A stretch of 64,000 nucleotides of DNA from Frisingicoccus caecimuris (GTDB lineage: Bacteria; Bacillota; Clostridia; Lachnospirales; Lachnospiraceae): the NCBI RefSeq assembly GCF_004340975.1, contig NZ_SLXA01000002.1, positions 186,001 through 250,000 of the forward strand, given 5' to 3'. A program made the position numbers and the translations under genes. This document shows, one piece after another, positions 34,020 to 42,297 of the stretch (its first letter is position 1; every line of letters starts with the position of its first letter). The notes below the pieces were generated by a model that was not told the origin of the DNA, ran no database searches, and saw only the letters and a list, made by a program, of their open reading frames with translations.

Positions 34020-34874
34020 TCAAATATTGGAAGCCAGAAAATTTTTCATTTCCTGTAGATGCCTCTGTGCATCCTGACGGCCTAACTGGTACACTCGTTT
34101 GAGTTTTTCCGGATCTTTTTCCGTCCGTCCAATGGTAATCGGTTCACTCGGCTGAAGCAGAAATACTTCGCCCCGTTCCTCCAGTTTTTTTACCGCTTTC
34201 AGAGAACCATTATAATTCCGATGCCGCCTTTTCATAGCTTTTGCAATCTCCGGATATTTCCTCATAAACACTTTAAACATCGGAATCATTCGGGTTGGCT
34301 TTTTTCTATAACCGGCCGGCTGAGTTAAAACAACAATATTTTTCTTATAGCCCTGCTTTAAGAACCATCGAATCGGAATAGAATCAGAAATACCGCCGTC
34401 CAGCAGATCATAACCGCCGACAGACACAATCCGGGATACCAGCGGCATGGAAGCTGAAGCCCGCATCCACTGAATATCTTCCGCATCGCCCCTGTTACAC
34501 AGATGATATACCGGGCGGCCCGTGTGTACATCCGTACATGTCACATAAAAATCTACCGGATTCTCCTGATATGTTTTCACATCAAAGGGATCCAGACGGG
34601 TCGGAAGCTCATTGTAACAGAATTCCGCCCCATACAAATCTCCGGTTTTAATTAAAGATTTCAGGCTGACATAACGTTCATCGGAACAGTATTTTGTATT
34701 ATAACGAATGACTCTTCCAATCTGTTTCGACTTATAATTACACCCAAAAACGGCTCCGGCGGAAACTCCGATCACGCCGTCCACTTCCACATGATTTTCC
34801 ATCATGACATCCAACACTCCGGCGGTGTACATGCCGCGCATGGCCCCGCCCTCTAATACCAATCCTGTTTTCAT
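34020..34874 (-). CDS. Patatin-like phospholipase (YjjU/RssA type)
   Basis: Product of 284 residues. The glycine-rich oxyanion loop LEGGAMRGMYTAGVLD lies at the N-terminus; the nucleophile elbow GVSAGAVFG carries the catalytic Ser (about 41), and DGGISDSIP carries the catalytic Asp. Both Ser and Asp of the dyad are present. The second half is basic (KKPTRMIP, KRRHRNYN). Cytosolic by sequence. It lies 27 bases after yccF and may share its operon. Confidence 0.92.
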   Translation of the reverse strand: MKTGLVLEGGAMRGMYTAGVLDVMMENHVEVDGVIGVSAGAVFGCNYKSKQIGRVIRYNTKYCSDERYVSLKSLIKTGDLYGAEFCYNELPTRLDPFDVKTYQENPVDFYVTCTDVHTGRPVYHLCNRGDAEDIQWMRASASMPLVSRIVSVGGYDLLDGGISDSIPIRWFLKQGYKKNIVVLTQPAGYRKKPTRMIPMFKVFMRKYPEIAKAMKRRHRNYNGSLKAVKKLEERGEVFLLQPSEPITIGRTEKDPEKLKRVYQLGRQDAQRHLQEMKNFLASNI

Positions 34875-34901
34875 TCATCTGTCCCTTTCATATTATTTTT
34901 A

Positions 34902-35261
34902 TCAATAAACAACGGCTCCAAAAGGCATCAGCGCCAGCTTTGCTAATTTAAAATGCTGCAATCCGAAAGGAATTCCGATAATCGTCACACACAGAACAGC
35001 CCCGAGCGCCGCATGTTCCAATGCCAGCGGTAAGCCGGAAACAATAAGCCAGACAACATTTAAAAGAAAAGAACAAGCTCCGCCGCCATACGCTACTTCT
35101 TTGCCAAAAGGAAAAAAACTCAGTCCTGCAAATTTAAAGCACTGCATTCCGACAGGAATACCAACAATCGTGATACACCAGAGACATCCGGCCAGACACC
35201 AGCTCAGTCCGGAAATAGCTCCACCGCACAAAAACCATAAAATATTACCTAAACATCCCAT
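34902..35261 (-). CDS. YccF-domain membrane protein
   Basis: Product of 119 residues with two copies of the YccF unit: CLWCITIVGIPVGMQCFKFAGLSFFPFGKEV and VLCVTIIGIPFGLQHFKLAKLALMPFG. Each is a membrane helix followed by the Gly-Ile-Pro turn and a Phe-Lys-rich segment. Function of YccF proteins is unknown. It lies immediately downstream of repeat copy A and of the Mn-riboswitch gene. Confidence 0.9.
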   Translation of the reverse strand: MGCLGNILWFLCGGAISGLSWCLAGCLWCITIVGIPVGMQCFKFAGLSFFPFGKEVAYGGGACSFLLNVVWLIVSGLPLALEHAALGAVLCVTIIGIPFGLQHFKLAKLALMPFGAVVY

Positions 35262-35279
35262 AAAATAACCACCTTTCTA

Positions 35280-35354
35280 TATACCCTATCGCGCGAAGCC
35301 AGACGGAGCGCGCCCATGCGGACATCTGACATACGGTATGCCAGAATGGGTATA
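35280..35354. repeat. Palindromic intergenic repeat, copy A (75 bases, ends TATACCC/GGGTATA)
   Basis: This copy shares with the copies at 36062 and 50415 the exact 20-mer CATCTGACATACGGTATGCC (here 35323-35342, plus orientation), and the stretches TATCGCGCGAAGC and GCGCCCATGCGGA. It is bounded by the inverted ends TATACCC (35280-35286) and GGGTATA (35348-35354). Internal palindromes CATAC-c-GTATG and GCGCG...CGCGC would form a hairpin RNA. It fills the gap between the Mn-riboswitch gene and yccF, overlapping no coding sequence. Confidence 0.85.
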
Positions 35355-35356
35355 CC

Positions 35357-35791
35357 TTACCATGGATGACTTTCCATATTTTTTAAATCCATCAATATAC
35401 TCTCCACCCGGAAAATCGCATCTTCAACCTGATCTCTGGCTTCTGCGATTTTACTCTGAACCATATAGTCCACCAACAGGTTATCAAAAAATATATCCGC
35501 AAACGAAAGGAAATCGCTGACTTCCAGCTTTAAGTCCATTGGAACATGAATATCCCCGAGTTCCTTCCGCAGCCTTTTCAAATCCTGTTTTGCCCTTTCC
35601 ATACATTCAGACGCCCCGTCCATCTGGGAACGTTTCATCAAGCTTGAAAAGAAACCTCCCCCGATCATATCGAAAAAGCCCCAATTTCTCGCACTGTTTA
35701 ATTTAGCCTGTGCTGCTTTCAGACTTGTAAGGGCTCTTTCACCAGCATCAATTGCTTCTCTGATTTCCCGGTTCATTAATTCGTTACTCAT
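35357..35791 (-). CDS. Conserved protein of unknown function under a Mn2+ riboswitch (possibly YybP-like)
   Basis: Start ATG 35791 with GAGGAG. The 144 residues are mostly helical with a charged, soluble character: REIREAIDAGERALTSLKAAQAKLNSARNW, then a Gly-rich turn (FFDMIGGGFFSSLMKRSQM), then ECMERAKQDLKRLRKEL and IAEARDQVEDAIFRVESIL. No transmembrane helix is seen. B. subtilis YybP, one of the two proteins that named this riboswitch class, is also about 147 residues of unknown function; a relation is plausible but unverified. A role in Mn handling is inferred from the riboswitch. Confidence 0.75.
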   Translation of the reverse strand: MSNELMNREIREAIDAGERALTSLKAAQAKLNSARNWGFFDMIGGGFFSSLMKRSQMDGASECMERAKQDLKRLRKELGDIHVPMDLKLEVSDFLSFADIFFDNLLVDYMVQSKIAEARDQVEDAIFRVESILMDLKNMESHPW

Positions 35792-35854
35792 TTTACTCCT
35801 CACTTTCTGCGCAATCTCTTGCGGCAGTCCGTCGTAATCTTCCTATCCGTCTGA

Positions 35855-35898
35855 TAAAAAAAGACCTTTATCATGACGTCTGCCACAATAAAAGTCTT
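35855..35898 (-). terminator. Terminator of the Mn2+ riboswitch
   Basis: On the minus strand AAGACTTTTAT pairs with ATAAAGGTCTT across a 16-20-base loop and runs into TTTTTTT. Its 5' arm is part of the aptamer's closing stem (GCAAGACTTTT), the expected competition for a switch that turns on with metal. Confidence 0.82.
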
Positions 35899-35990
35899 GC
35901 TATCTCATTTGATACGGATACTTCTTAAGTATCGGTTGACGATTTCAAACCCACCCTCGCGGGTGTTCAGCTACTCCCTTTTTTGCTTAA
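35884..35990 (-). promoter_or_regulatory. yybP-ykoY riboswitch (Mn2+ sensing)
   Basis: On the minus strand AAAAGGGAGTAGCTG begins the element. A GC helix ACCCGCGAGGGT follows, then ATCGTCAACC, and the element ends GATAGCAAGACTTTT. These are the hallmark GGGAGTAGC, cGTCAa and GCAAGACTTTT segments of the class, with P1 formed by AAAAG/CTTTT. The class is known to bind Mn2+ and raise expression of exporters and other genes. It precedes a gene of unknown function rather than a recognised exporter. Confidence 0.88.
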
Positions 35991-36061
35991 TACTAATATA
36001 TCACCTTATCGACATTTCCGCAAGAGATTTTTTCCCTTCCAGTCATGTATTGCGGTCTGCC

Positions 36062-36130
36062 CGGAAGGGCATACCGTATGTCAGATGCTCCGCATGGGCG
36101 CGCTCCGTCAAGCTTCGCGCGATATAGTAT
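36062..36130. repeat. Palindromic intergenic repeat, copy B
   Basis: Minus-orientation copy: the shared 20-mer is at 36068-36087, followed by GCATGGGCGCGC and GCTTCGCGCGATATAG. It overlaps the last six codons of the DUF523 gene and provides its stop (36108-36110). The right end (GATACTATA on the minus strand) is diverged from copies A and C. Confidence 0.82.
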
Positions 36131-36551
36131 CATTTTTTAGATCTTCGACATCGATAACCCGATATCCGGCCTGAATGAGCGCCTCAGCTAAAATTCCCCG
36201 GCCTTCAATCAGTTTCTTTGAAAACGTACCATCATAAATCTGCTTCACACCACAGGTTGGACTTCGGGACTGCAGCACTGCATATTCAATATCCTCATTC
36301 TGAATCTGCTCCATCACTCTGGCAACCCCCTGACGATACAAAACATCGACATTTTTCCCATGAATGTCTGTAACAACGCCTTCCACAATTTCCACAGGCG
36401 GTCTTGGAACCGGCATACCGGCAGCCACCTCCGGACATACCTCGATGACCGCTTTTCCATTTAGAAAATCCTGAAGTTCAACGCTGTAATTGTTGCCTCC
36501 GTTATATTTACAATTCCTGCCCATCAGACAGGCGCTCACTAATACTTTCAT
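36108..36551 (-). CDS. DUF523 protein, C-terminus formed by the palindromic repeat
   Basis: Start ATG 36551 with AAAGGG. 147 residues: MKVLVSACLMGRNCKYNGG, VEVCPEVAAGMPVPRPPVEI and AVLQSRSPTCGVKQIYDGTF are the DUF523 hallmarks, with conserved Cys in CLMG, CKYNGG, CPE and CG that may bind metal. The final residues (TISREA) and the stop lie in repeat copy B. It overlaps nothing of the upstream DUF1858 gene but starts 14 bases after its stop, so the two form one operon. Function unknown. Confidence 0.88.
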   Translation of the reverse strand: MKVLVSACLMGRNCKYNGGNNYSVELQDFLNGKAVIEVCPEVAAGMPVPRPPVEIVEGVVTDIHGKNVDVLYRQGVARVMEQIQNEDIEYAVLQSRSPTCGVKQIYDGTFSKKLIEGRGILAEALIQAGYRVIDVEDLKNDTISREA

Positions 36552-36564
36552 GCACGACATCCCT

Positions 36565-36906
36565 TTATTCATTCTCCTCGGCCAGATATGCATTGATAGA
36601 AGTTACCGTTTGGTCCACATTAAGGCCATGGACGGTACAGGCCATTTCCAAAGATTCACTCGTTGCCGAAGCACAGGTCACACAGTGCATCCCTGCCTGC
36701 ATCAAAAAATCCCCCATACCCTTATCCATGGCAAGAATCTGCCCCATTTTTGTATCTCTGGTCACCATGAAATCTTTATTATCCTTTGCGGCCGTTATTT
36801 CTCCATTGGCCTCTTTGGCGTACATTTCATCCCGCATCACCGTACCAACACAATAAGCAATCATAGGTACAGCAATAATAAGAATTCCGATAATTATTGT
36901 CTGCAT
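36565..36906 (-). CDS. Membrane-anchored DUF1858 redox-disulfide protein
   Basis: Product of 113 residues: an N-terminal membrane helix (IIIGILIIAVPMIAYCVG), then the DUF1858 domain with the pair in MHCVTCASATSESLE and the end HGLNVDQTVTSINAYL. DUF1858 domains are found beside hybrid-cluster (prismane) proteins and are thought to use the CxxC for redox or metal work. Membrane attachment is an addition to the usual short cytosolic form. Confidence 0.85.
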   Translation of the reverse strand: MQTIIIGILIIAVPMIAYCVGTVMRDEMYAKEANGEITAAKDNKDFMVTRDTKMGQILAMDKGMGDFLMQAGMHCVTCASATSESLEMACTVHGLNVDQTVTSINAYLAEENE

Positions 36907-37007
36907 ATTTCCTCCGCCTTTCTTTCCTGAAATAATGCCTGCGCATTACAGAGCACATGAAATATCATACCATATAATATCGGAATTCTCCATAAAATAT
37001 CAAATTT

Positions 37008-37862
37008 TTACTGTTTTTTCACCACCGGAATCCACACTTCAAACTTAGCATTCTGGGGATCCGGACTGATATACAGTTCCACATCCGGCCCATTGTCGTA
37101 TTCGTAACCAGAAGTTGGCAGCCATTCGGTGACAATCCGCTGCTCCAATTGCTGGATCGCCTGCGGGCAAATACCTTCGCCCGGAAAAATTGCCCATGTA
37201 AACGACGGGACTGTATACGCTTCAAAAACACCATCTGCGGTCATTGAACTTGCGACCGCAATAAAATATTTCCATTCTTCATCTGAGTTACAGGCGCTCA
37301 CACCCAGAACCCCCTTCACCGGTGTATCCATCATACCCGCCAGCTTTGGAATCGTCCCGTCCACAGCGGCGTCCTGCCACATCTTCGGAACAATGGCAAA
37401 GTTCTTTTCAATCTCTTTGTACAATGGCCGAGATACGCCGACAATCCGAAAGGCTTCTTTCTTCTCAATTCGATAATTCATTTCTTCGACTCCCTTCACA
37501 GTGATCTTAAATGTCATCGGAGGGAAGGATTTCACAGAAACCCCTTGACTCCGCACAAGGGATGGTGCAATTCCATGAATCGTCTGAAAGGCCCGGTTAA
37601 AAGCCGTCGGCGAACTGTAACCATACTTCAGGGCTACATCAATTATCTTTGCATCGCCGCCCTGCAGGTCCACTGCGGCCAAAGACATTTTACGCCGCCG
37701 GATATACTCAGACAAAGAAACATTTGCCATATATGCGAACATCCTCTGAAAATGATAGGTCGAACAGCCGGCTATTTTTGCAAGTTCCTCATAATCAATC
37801 TCATCGGCCAAATGCTCTTCAATATAGTTTATCGCTTCATTTAATCTCTCAATCCATTCCAT
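37008..37862 (-). CDS. AraC-family regulator with GyrI-like effector domain, paralog 1
   Basis: Start ATG 37862 (GGGAGG). The AraC double HTH is at the N-terminus (MEWIERLNEAINYIEEHL, YEELAKIAGCSTYHFQRMFAYM, VALKYGYSSPTAFNRAFQTIHG). A GyrI/BmrR-like ligand domain follows (from about 130: YRIEKKEAFRIVGVSRPL, WAIFPGEGICPQAIQQLEQRI, DVELYISPD). Such fusions sense small lipophilic compounds and control exporters or stress genes. A paralog of similar design is at 41026-41898. Confidence 0.92.
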   Translation of the reverse strand: MEWIERLNEAINYIEEHLADEIDYEELAKIAGCSTYHFQRMFAYMANVSLSEYIRRRKMSLAAVDLQGGDAKIIDVALKYGYSSPTAFNRAFQTIHGIAPSLVRSQGVSVKSFPPMTFKITVKGVEEMNYRIEKKEAFRIVGVSRPLYKEIEKNFAIVPKMWQDAAVDGTIPKLAGMMDTPVKGVLGVSACNSDEEWKYFIAVASSMTADGVFEAYTVPSFTWAIFPGEGICPQAIQQLEQRIVTEWLPTSGYEYDNGPDVELYISPDPQNAKFEVWIPVVKKQ

Positions 37863-37950
37863 GAATTTGTCCTCCCTGTGATTATCATTATAGGTAAATT
37901 TTTTTATTTTTTCCTCTCTTTTCATGCACAGATTTGAGAGATACGAAGCA

Positions 37951-38493
37951 TCATTTTCGTAACATCTGGAGCAGCATTATATGATATTCTTCGTCCTGAA
38001 TAATCCGTGCCAGCACCGCATTGACACAGGAATCACTGATCATCTTCATATGCATCCGATACTGATTGATCGTGGCTTTCTCAGCCTCGATATCCGCCAT
38101 TAACATTTTTTCCTCATTTTCCGGAATCGTCATATATTCCGGCGTCCACATACGCTGACGCCCATCCTGATGTCTCGCTACAAAATCAATGGAACCGCCC
38201 AACAGAAAGATTAATTCGGCCAGTTTTTGGAGATGTATCATTTCCGCCATGGCAATCCCCAAAATTGTCCGCGCCACTGGACATCTTTCACAGGATAAAC
38301 GATTTTCATTATTGATGTACTGGGTAATGGCTGTCATTTCAGAAACAGCGCCGCAATAATCAATGCTGAGTAAATTGGCATAGATCCGATTTTTCTCTTT
38401 CACCTGGATCGGCGGATACGGTAAATCCGCCATGACTGGCTTCACACCTATAAAATCGCAGGAATTCACTAAAAGCTTTGACTTTTCTTCCAT
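37951..38493 (-). CDS. Ferritin-like (rubrerythrin/manganese-catalase-type) protein
   Basis: Product of 180 residues forming a four-helix bundle. Metal-ligand-type motifs are EMTAITQYINN (first helix), AEMIHLQKLAELI (ExxH), DIEAEKATINQYRMHMK, and IIQDEEYHIMLL (ExxH). Two ExxH motifs plus two Glu match a di-iron or di-manganese site. It likely deals with peroxide or iron storage. Not clearly in an operon; starts behind AGGAGC. Confidence 0.82.
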   Translation of the reverse strand: MEEKSKLLVNSCDFIGVKPVMADLPYPPIQVKEKNRIYANLLSIDYCGAVSEMTAITQYINNENRLSCERCPVARTILGIAMAEMIHLQKLAELIFLLGGSIDFVARHQDGRQRMWTPEYMTIPENEEKMLMADIEAEKATINQYRMHMKMISDSCVNAVLARIIQDEEYHIMLLQMLRK

Positions 38494-38560
38494 TATAAGA
38501 TTTGCTCCTCCATATATTTCTATATCTAATAGTATGAAGGAGCTGCCATGATGTGCATAC

Positions 38561-39607
38561 TCAGGCTTTACCCTTTATAGATTTCAGTTCTTCCATCAAT
38601 TTTTTATATCTTGTATCTTCTTTTATAAAATCAAGTTCTTTATCATCCTCAAAGCATTTTTTTAACATTAATCCCACATTTTCAGGCGCTGTCTCTGAAA
38701 AAGACAGATGGGGATATAATTCCGATTCCTCTAAAAAATATTTGTTTTTAATATTAAGTATCAATTTGGACAGAACATCAAAAATAATCTCTTTGTTTTT
38801 TGTACGGAGCGCTTCTTTCATAGCCGACGTATCCACATAAACGCCGATTTCCATGATTTTCATCAGAGCTTTCAGCTTCTGCTCCATGCGTTCTGCCTTT
38901 TCCGGGTTGCCTTCCATTCTGGACAATCCCTGAATCCCATTCAGGCCAATACTGATATCCACATAACCGAAGTAGGCCAGTTCCTCAAAACATTTATAGG
39001 CTTCCGCCAATTTCCCCTGGGCCTGAAACAGAAACGCCTGCATTTGCTTCGGGTTCATGACATTCTTTGGAATCTTATCCAAACATTTCTGAGCTATGTC
39101 ATAGTTTTTCCTCTGCATGGAAAAATAAAACAGCGACATGGCAGCTGTCTGTGCGACCATATCGTCCATACTGTCCAGAAAACGGGTATAGATGGCACAA
39201 ATCCTTCCGTCATACTGTTCCGGGTCCGCCACCCGGACAACATACCGATAATTATCCAGTGTTTGCGTCATCATCACGATAAATTTACCGCAATTTGGAT
39301 ATTCCTGCATCTGCTTTTCCGCCCATGTGTAACCCGCATCATAGCCCTCAGATTTAATTTTCAGAATCGCCGTTTCAATCAACTGGTTGATTTCTTTATC
39401 GCTCAAATCTTCTTTATAGGAAAGCAGCATATCCGTACTTATACCCAGCAGCCGTGCGATGGGAGCCAGAAGGGCAATATCCGGGTAAGAACTGCCTGTC
39501 TCCCACTTGCTCACCGCAGGTACCGTTACTCCCAGACAATTTGCCATTTCTTCCTGGGTCAAATACTTTTCTTTTCTATATTTTCGTATGACTTGCCCTA
39601 TTTCCAT
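38561..39607 (-). CDS. XRE-family regulator with long TPR-like C-terminal part
   Basis: Start ATG 39607 (GGAGG). 348 residues. The HTH (IGQVIRKYRKEKYLTQEEMANCLGVTVPAVSKWETG) is followed by about 280 helical residues with repeated helix pairs (for example FLFQAQGKLAEAYKCFEELAYFGY and MEGNPEKAERMEQKLKALM). This resembles the peptide-sensing TPR regulators of Bacillota, but no peptide gene was found beside it. Target unknown. Confidence 0.85.
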   Translation of the reverse strand: MEIGQVIRKYRKEKYLTQEEMANCLGVTVPAVSKWETGSSYPDIALLAPIARLLGISTDMLLSYKEDLSDKEINQLIETAILKIKSEGYDAGYTWAEKQMQEYPNCGKFIVMMTQTLDNYRYVVRVADPEQYDGRICAIYTRFLDSMDDMVAQTAAMSLFYFSMQRKNYDIAQKCLDKIPKNVMNPKQMQAFLFQAQGKLAEAYKCFEELAYFGYVDISIGLNGIQGLSRMEGNPEKAERMEQKLKALMKIMEIGVYVDTSAMKEALRTKNKEIIFDVLSKLILNIKNKYFLEESELYPHLSFSETAPENVGLMLKKCFEDDKELDFIKEDTRYKKLMEELKSIKGKA

Positions 39608-39760
39608 TTTATCGTCCTCCAATCGTTTTTTACGCATTGGCCTCTGCTGCTATTATCATACCAAAACGAAGGGAGGACCACAATTGAGCCCTGATTAACT
39701 ATTTTTTAAATTTATTAACCAGCGCTCACAAAATCTTCGCCGTCTGCTCTCCCCATTCTT

Positions 39761-40213
39761 TTATAAAAGGTCCAGCATCTGCTTCGGATTGTCCACTGCC
39801 TTCACCTTTCCGAAAGCTTTCTCAATGACGCCTTCCTCATCGATCAGATAAGTTGTCCGCACGACGCCCATCGTTTTTTTGCCGTACATATTTTTCTCTT
39901 TCCACACATCATAGGCCTGAATCGCTGACAGTTCCGTATCTGAAAGCAGGGTAAAAGGCAGGCCGTACTTTTCCTCAAATTTTTTATGGGATGCCACACT
40001 GTCTTTGCTGATTCCAATAACGACCGCGCCCTTTTCCTGAAAATGCGGGTAAAGGTCGCCGAATCCACAGGCCTGTTTCGTACATCCGGCCGTATTATCC
40101 TTCGGATAAAAATACAGCACCACTTTTTTTCCTTTATATTCTTCCAGTGTATGAATTTCGCCATTCTGGTCCGGCAGTTCAAATGCCGGCGCCTTTGTTC
40201 CAATCTCTAACAT
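39761..40213 (-). CDS. bcp: Thiol peroxidase, Bcp/PrxQ family
   Basis: Product of 150 residues. Peroxidatic Cys in YFYPKDNTAGCTKQACGFGDL, with the resolving Cys five residues later (CTKQAC), the PrxQ arrangement. FELPDQNGEIHTLEEYKGKKVVL and LLSDTELSAIQAYDVW complete the fold. Reduces peroxides with thioredoxin. Twenty-two bases after nth, likely one operon, with oxidative DNA repair and peroxide defence together. Confidence 0.95.
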   Translation of the reverse strand: MLEIGTKAPAFELPDQNGEIHTLEEYKGKKVVLYFYPKDNTAGCTKQACGFGDLYPHFQEKGAVVIGISKDSVASHKKFEEKYGLPFTLLSDTELSAIQAYDVWKEKNMYGKKTMGVVRTTYLIDEEGVIEKAFGKVKAVDNPKQMLDLL

Positions 40214-40235
40214 ATTTCATCCTCCTTGAATCATT

Positions 40236-40883
40236 TCACTCAACACCATGTTTTCCGCAAATATCCTGCAGACAGCACCGTTCACAATGGGGTTTTGTCC
40301 GTGCCGTGCAGACGTCCCTGCCATGAAATACAAGGCGATGGCAAAAGTCACTGCCTTCCTCCGGCGGAACCAGTTTCCACAGCGCCATTTCCACTTTTTT
40401 TGGTTCTTTAATCCCATCCACCAGCCCAATCCGATTGACCAGCCGGATACAATGGGTGTCGGTGACAATGGCCGGTTCTCCGAAAACATCGCCCATGATC
40501 AGGTTCGCGCTCTTGCGCCCCACTCCCGGCAACTTCAAGATGGCATTAAAATCTTTCGGAATATTACCGCCATAAGTATCCCTCAGCATCTTCATACAAG
40601 CGCTGATATCCCTGGCCTTACTTTTACCAAGCCCGCAGGGCCGGACAATCCGCTCGATATCTTCCACATCCGCCTCTGCCAGCGCATTAATATCCGGATA
40701 TTTTGCATATAAATCTTCAACGACCACATTCACTCTTGCATCCGTACACTGGGCCGCCAGCCGGACACTGACCAACAATTTCCATGCCTGATCATAATCC
40801 AGGGTACACCCCGCGTCCGGATACTCCTTCCGAAGCCGTTCAATAACCTCTAAGGTCAATTCCTCTTTTGTCATTCTGCTCAT
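40236..40883 (-). CDS. nth: Endonuclease III (DNA glycosylase/AP lyase)
   Basis: Product of 215 residues. The helix-hairpin-helix ILKLPGVGRKSANLIMGDVFG is followed by TDTHCIRLVNRIG with the catalytic Asp. The catalytic Lys lies in this HhH (GRKSAN). The [4Fe-4S] cluster cysteines are CTARTKPHCERCCLQDIC; the first gap is seven residues, one more than in E. coli. Removes oxidised pyrimidines. Confidence 0.96.
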   Translation of the reverse strand: MSRMTKEELTLEVIERLRKEYPDAGCTLDYDQAWKLLVSVRLAAQCTDARVNVVVEDLYAKYPDINALAEADVEDIERIVRPCGLGKSKARDISACMKMLRDTYGGNIPKDFNAILKLPGVGRKSANLIMGDVFGEPAIVTDTHCIRLVNRIGLVDGIKEPKKVEMALWKLVPPEEGSDFCHRLVFHGRDVCTARTKPHCERCCLQDICGKHGVE

Positions 40884-40963
40884 TTCCTCCCTGTGCCGCG
40901 TTGCGGCAATCTGCCATTTAAGAAATTGTACAATAATATAAGGGATAATTCAATTGGATTATA

Positions 40964-41003
40964 GAAAAAACTCCATGCAGGCCTTTTATTCCCCGCACGG
41001 AGT
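40964..41003 (-). terminator. Terminator of the second AraC gene
   Basis: ACTCCATGC (40970-40978) and GCACGGAGT (40995-41003) pair with one mismatch. On the minus strand they are followed by TTTTTTC, 22 bases past the stop at 41026. Confidence 0.8.
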
Positions 41004-41025
41004 CTCATATTTGTTTTATGAACTT

Positions 41026-41898
41026 CTATTTTTCTTCAACTGAAAACCAGATTTCACAATGAAAATCATTTCGATAAACCTCATCACTCGGATAAACTTC
41101 GATACAAAAGCCTCCGGCCGGCTGATATTTACTGGCTGGAAAAAATTCAGTATAAATCTTTTTCCAAAGCTCCGTAAATGCCTCCGGCATCTTTCCTGTA
41201 CATGGAAAAATCGCCCATGTATTTGCCGGAATTTCTTCGATTGTCAATCCTTCTGCCACAGACCCACCCGTATAAGCCGCTGCGATGGCGTAGTCAAAAT
41301 CTCCCGCATTACAGTCGGCAAAACTGATGCCAACGATTGCACCGCCAAAGACATTTTTCGGATTGACATAACCGGCCAGTGTCTGAATTGTTCCGTCCTT
41401 TATACACGTTTCCCATGTGTTATGGATATTTTTAGAAGCGATTTCACCGCCGCCCTCATAACTCGCCCGCTTTGCGATCACCTGAAATGCTTCTCGCTTC
41501 TCAATCCTGTAATCCATTGCTGTTCCTCCTTCTAATATGAGTTTTACGGAAATTCTGGAAAAGGATTTCAGATTGACATTTCCATTCTTTGCCTGCGCAG
41601 GCGTAATCCCATGAAATTTTGTAAATGCCCTGCTGAAGCTCTCCGGGCTGTTATATCCATACTTCAGGGCCACATCGATAACCTTCACATTCTCTGTAGA
41701 TAACTCCACTCCGGCCAGCGTCAGTCTCCGGTTACGAATATATTCGCCGACAGAATAACCACTAATCATATGGAACACACGCTGAAAATGAAAGCTGGAA
41801 GAATAAGCCTGTCGGCCAATCTCTTCGTAATCGATGGCATCTTCCAAATGTTCCTCCATATAATCGATGGCCCGCTGGAGACACTTCACCCACTCCAT
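41026..41898 (-). CDS. AraC-family regulator with GyrI-like effector domain, paralog 2
   Basis: Start ATG 41898 (AAGGAGGGG). 290 residues with the same architecture as 37008-37862: AraC HTHs (MEWVKCLQRAIDYMEEHL, YEEIGRQAYSSSFHFQRVF, VALKYGYNSPESFSRAFTKFHG) then the GyrI-like domain (YRIEKREAFQVIAKRASY, WAIFPCTGKMPEAFTELWKK, CIEVYPSDEVY). The two are clearly duplicated but diverged, and not adjacent. Ligand unknown. Confidence 0.92.
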   Translation of the reverse strand: MEWVKCLQRAIDYMEEHLEDAIDYEEIGRQAYSSSFHFQRVFHMISGYSVGEYIRNRRLTLAGVELSTENVKVIDVALKYGYNSPESFSRAFTKFHGITPAQAKNGNVNLKSFSRISVKLILEGGTAMDYRIEKREAFQVIAKRASYEGGGEIASKNIHNTWETCIKDGTIQTLAGYVNPKNVFGGAIVGISFADCNAGDFDYAIAAAYTGGSVAEGLTIEEIPANTWAIFPCTGKMPEAFTELWKKIYTEFFPASKYQPAGGFCIEVYPSDEVYRNDFHCEIWFSVEEK

Positions 41899-42021
41899 CC
41901 TTTCCCCTCCTTCCGTAAACTCAGTATACCGAAATCCGAACCTTCTTTCATGACTTTCTGTGCGGTTGCCTGTCAGTCTCTGAGTAGTGCACACATACAG
42001 TAATCATAGATTTTTCCTTTC

Positions 42022-42099
42022 TTACAGACACCTTTTCGCATAATGGGCTACATCCGCAACATCTTCCAGCTGCCATTTTCTCAACTCAAATTTTCTCAT
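42022..42099 (-). pseudogene. GNAT acetyltransferase remnant (first 25 residues)
   Basis: ATG 42099 with AAAGGA upstream reads MRKFELRKWQLEDVADVAHYAKRCL then TAA. The start matches RimJ-like acetyltransferases (LRKWQLED-EDVAHYA). The rest of the gene is absent, so a deletion has left the beginning only. The remainder of 41999-42297 holds the promoter side of the DUF2383 gene and nothing else I recognise. Confidence 0.6.
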
Positions 42100-42297
42100 C
42101 TTCGATCACCATATCCTTTCGAATAATATTTTCAATTGCTTTTTAGGTCATCGTCCCCGGTAACACTCATGTTTCTTTTCATTATGCGATACATATGTCG
42201 TTTTATCAACTGAAAATTGTCTAGACCTGTATATCCAGGAATATTATCCGGGAAATCTTCAAAAACTAAAGAATAAAAATCAAAGGAGGTTTATTCA

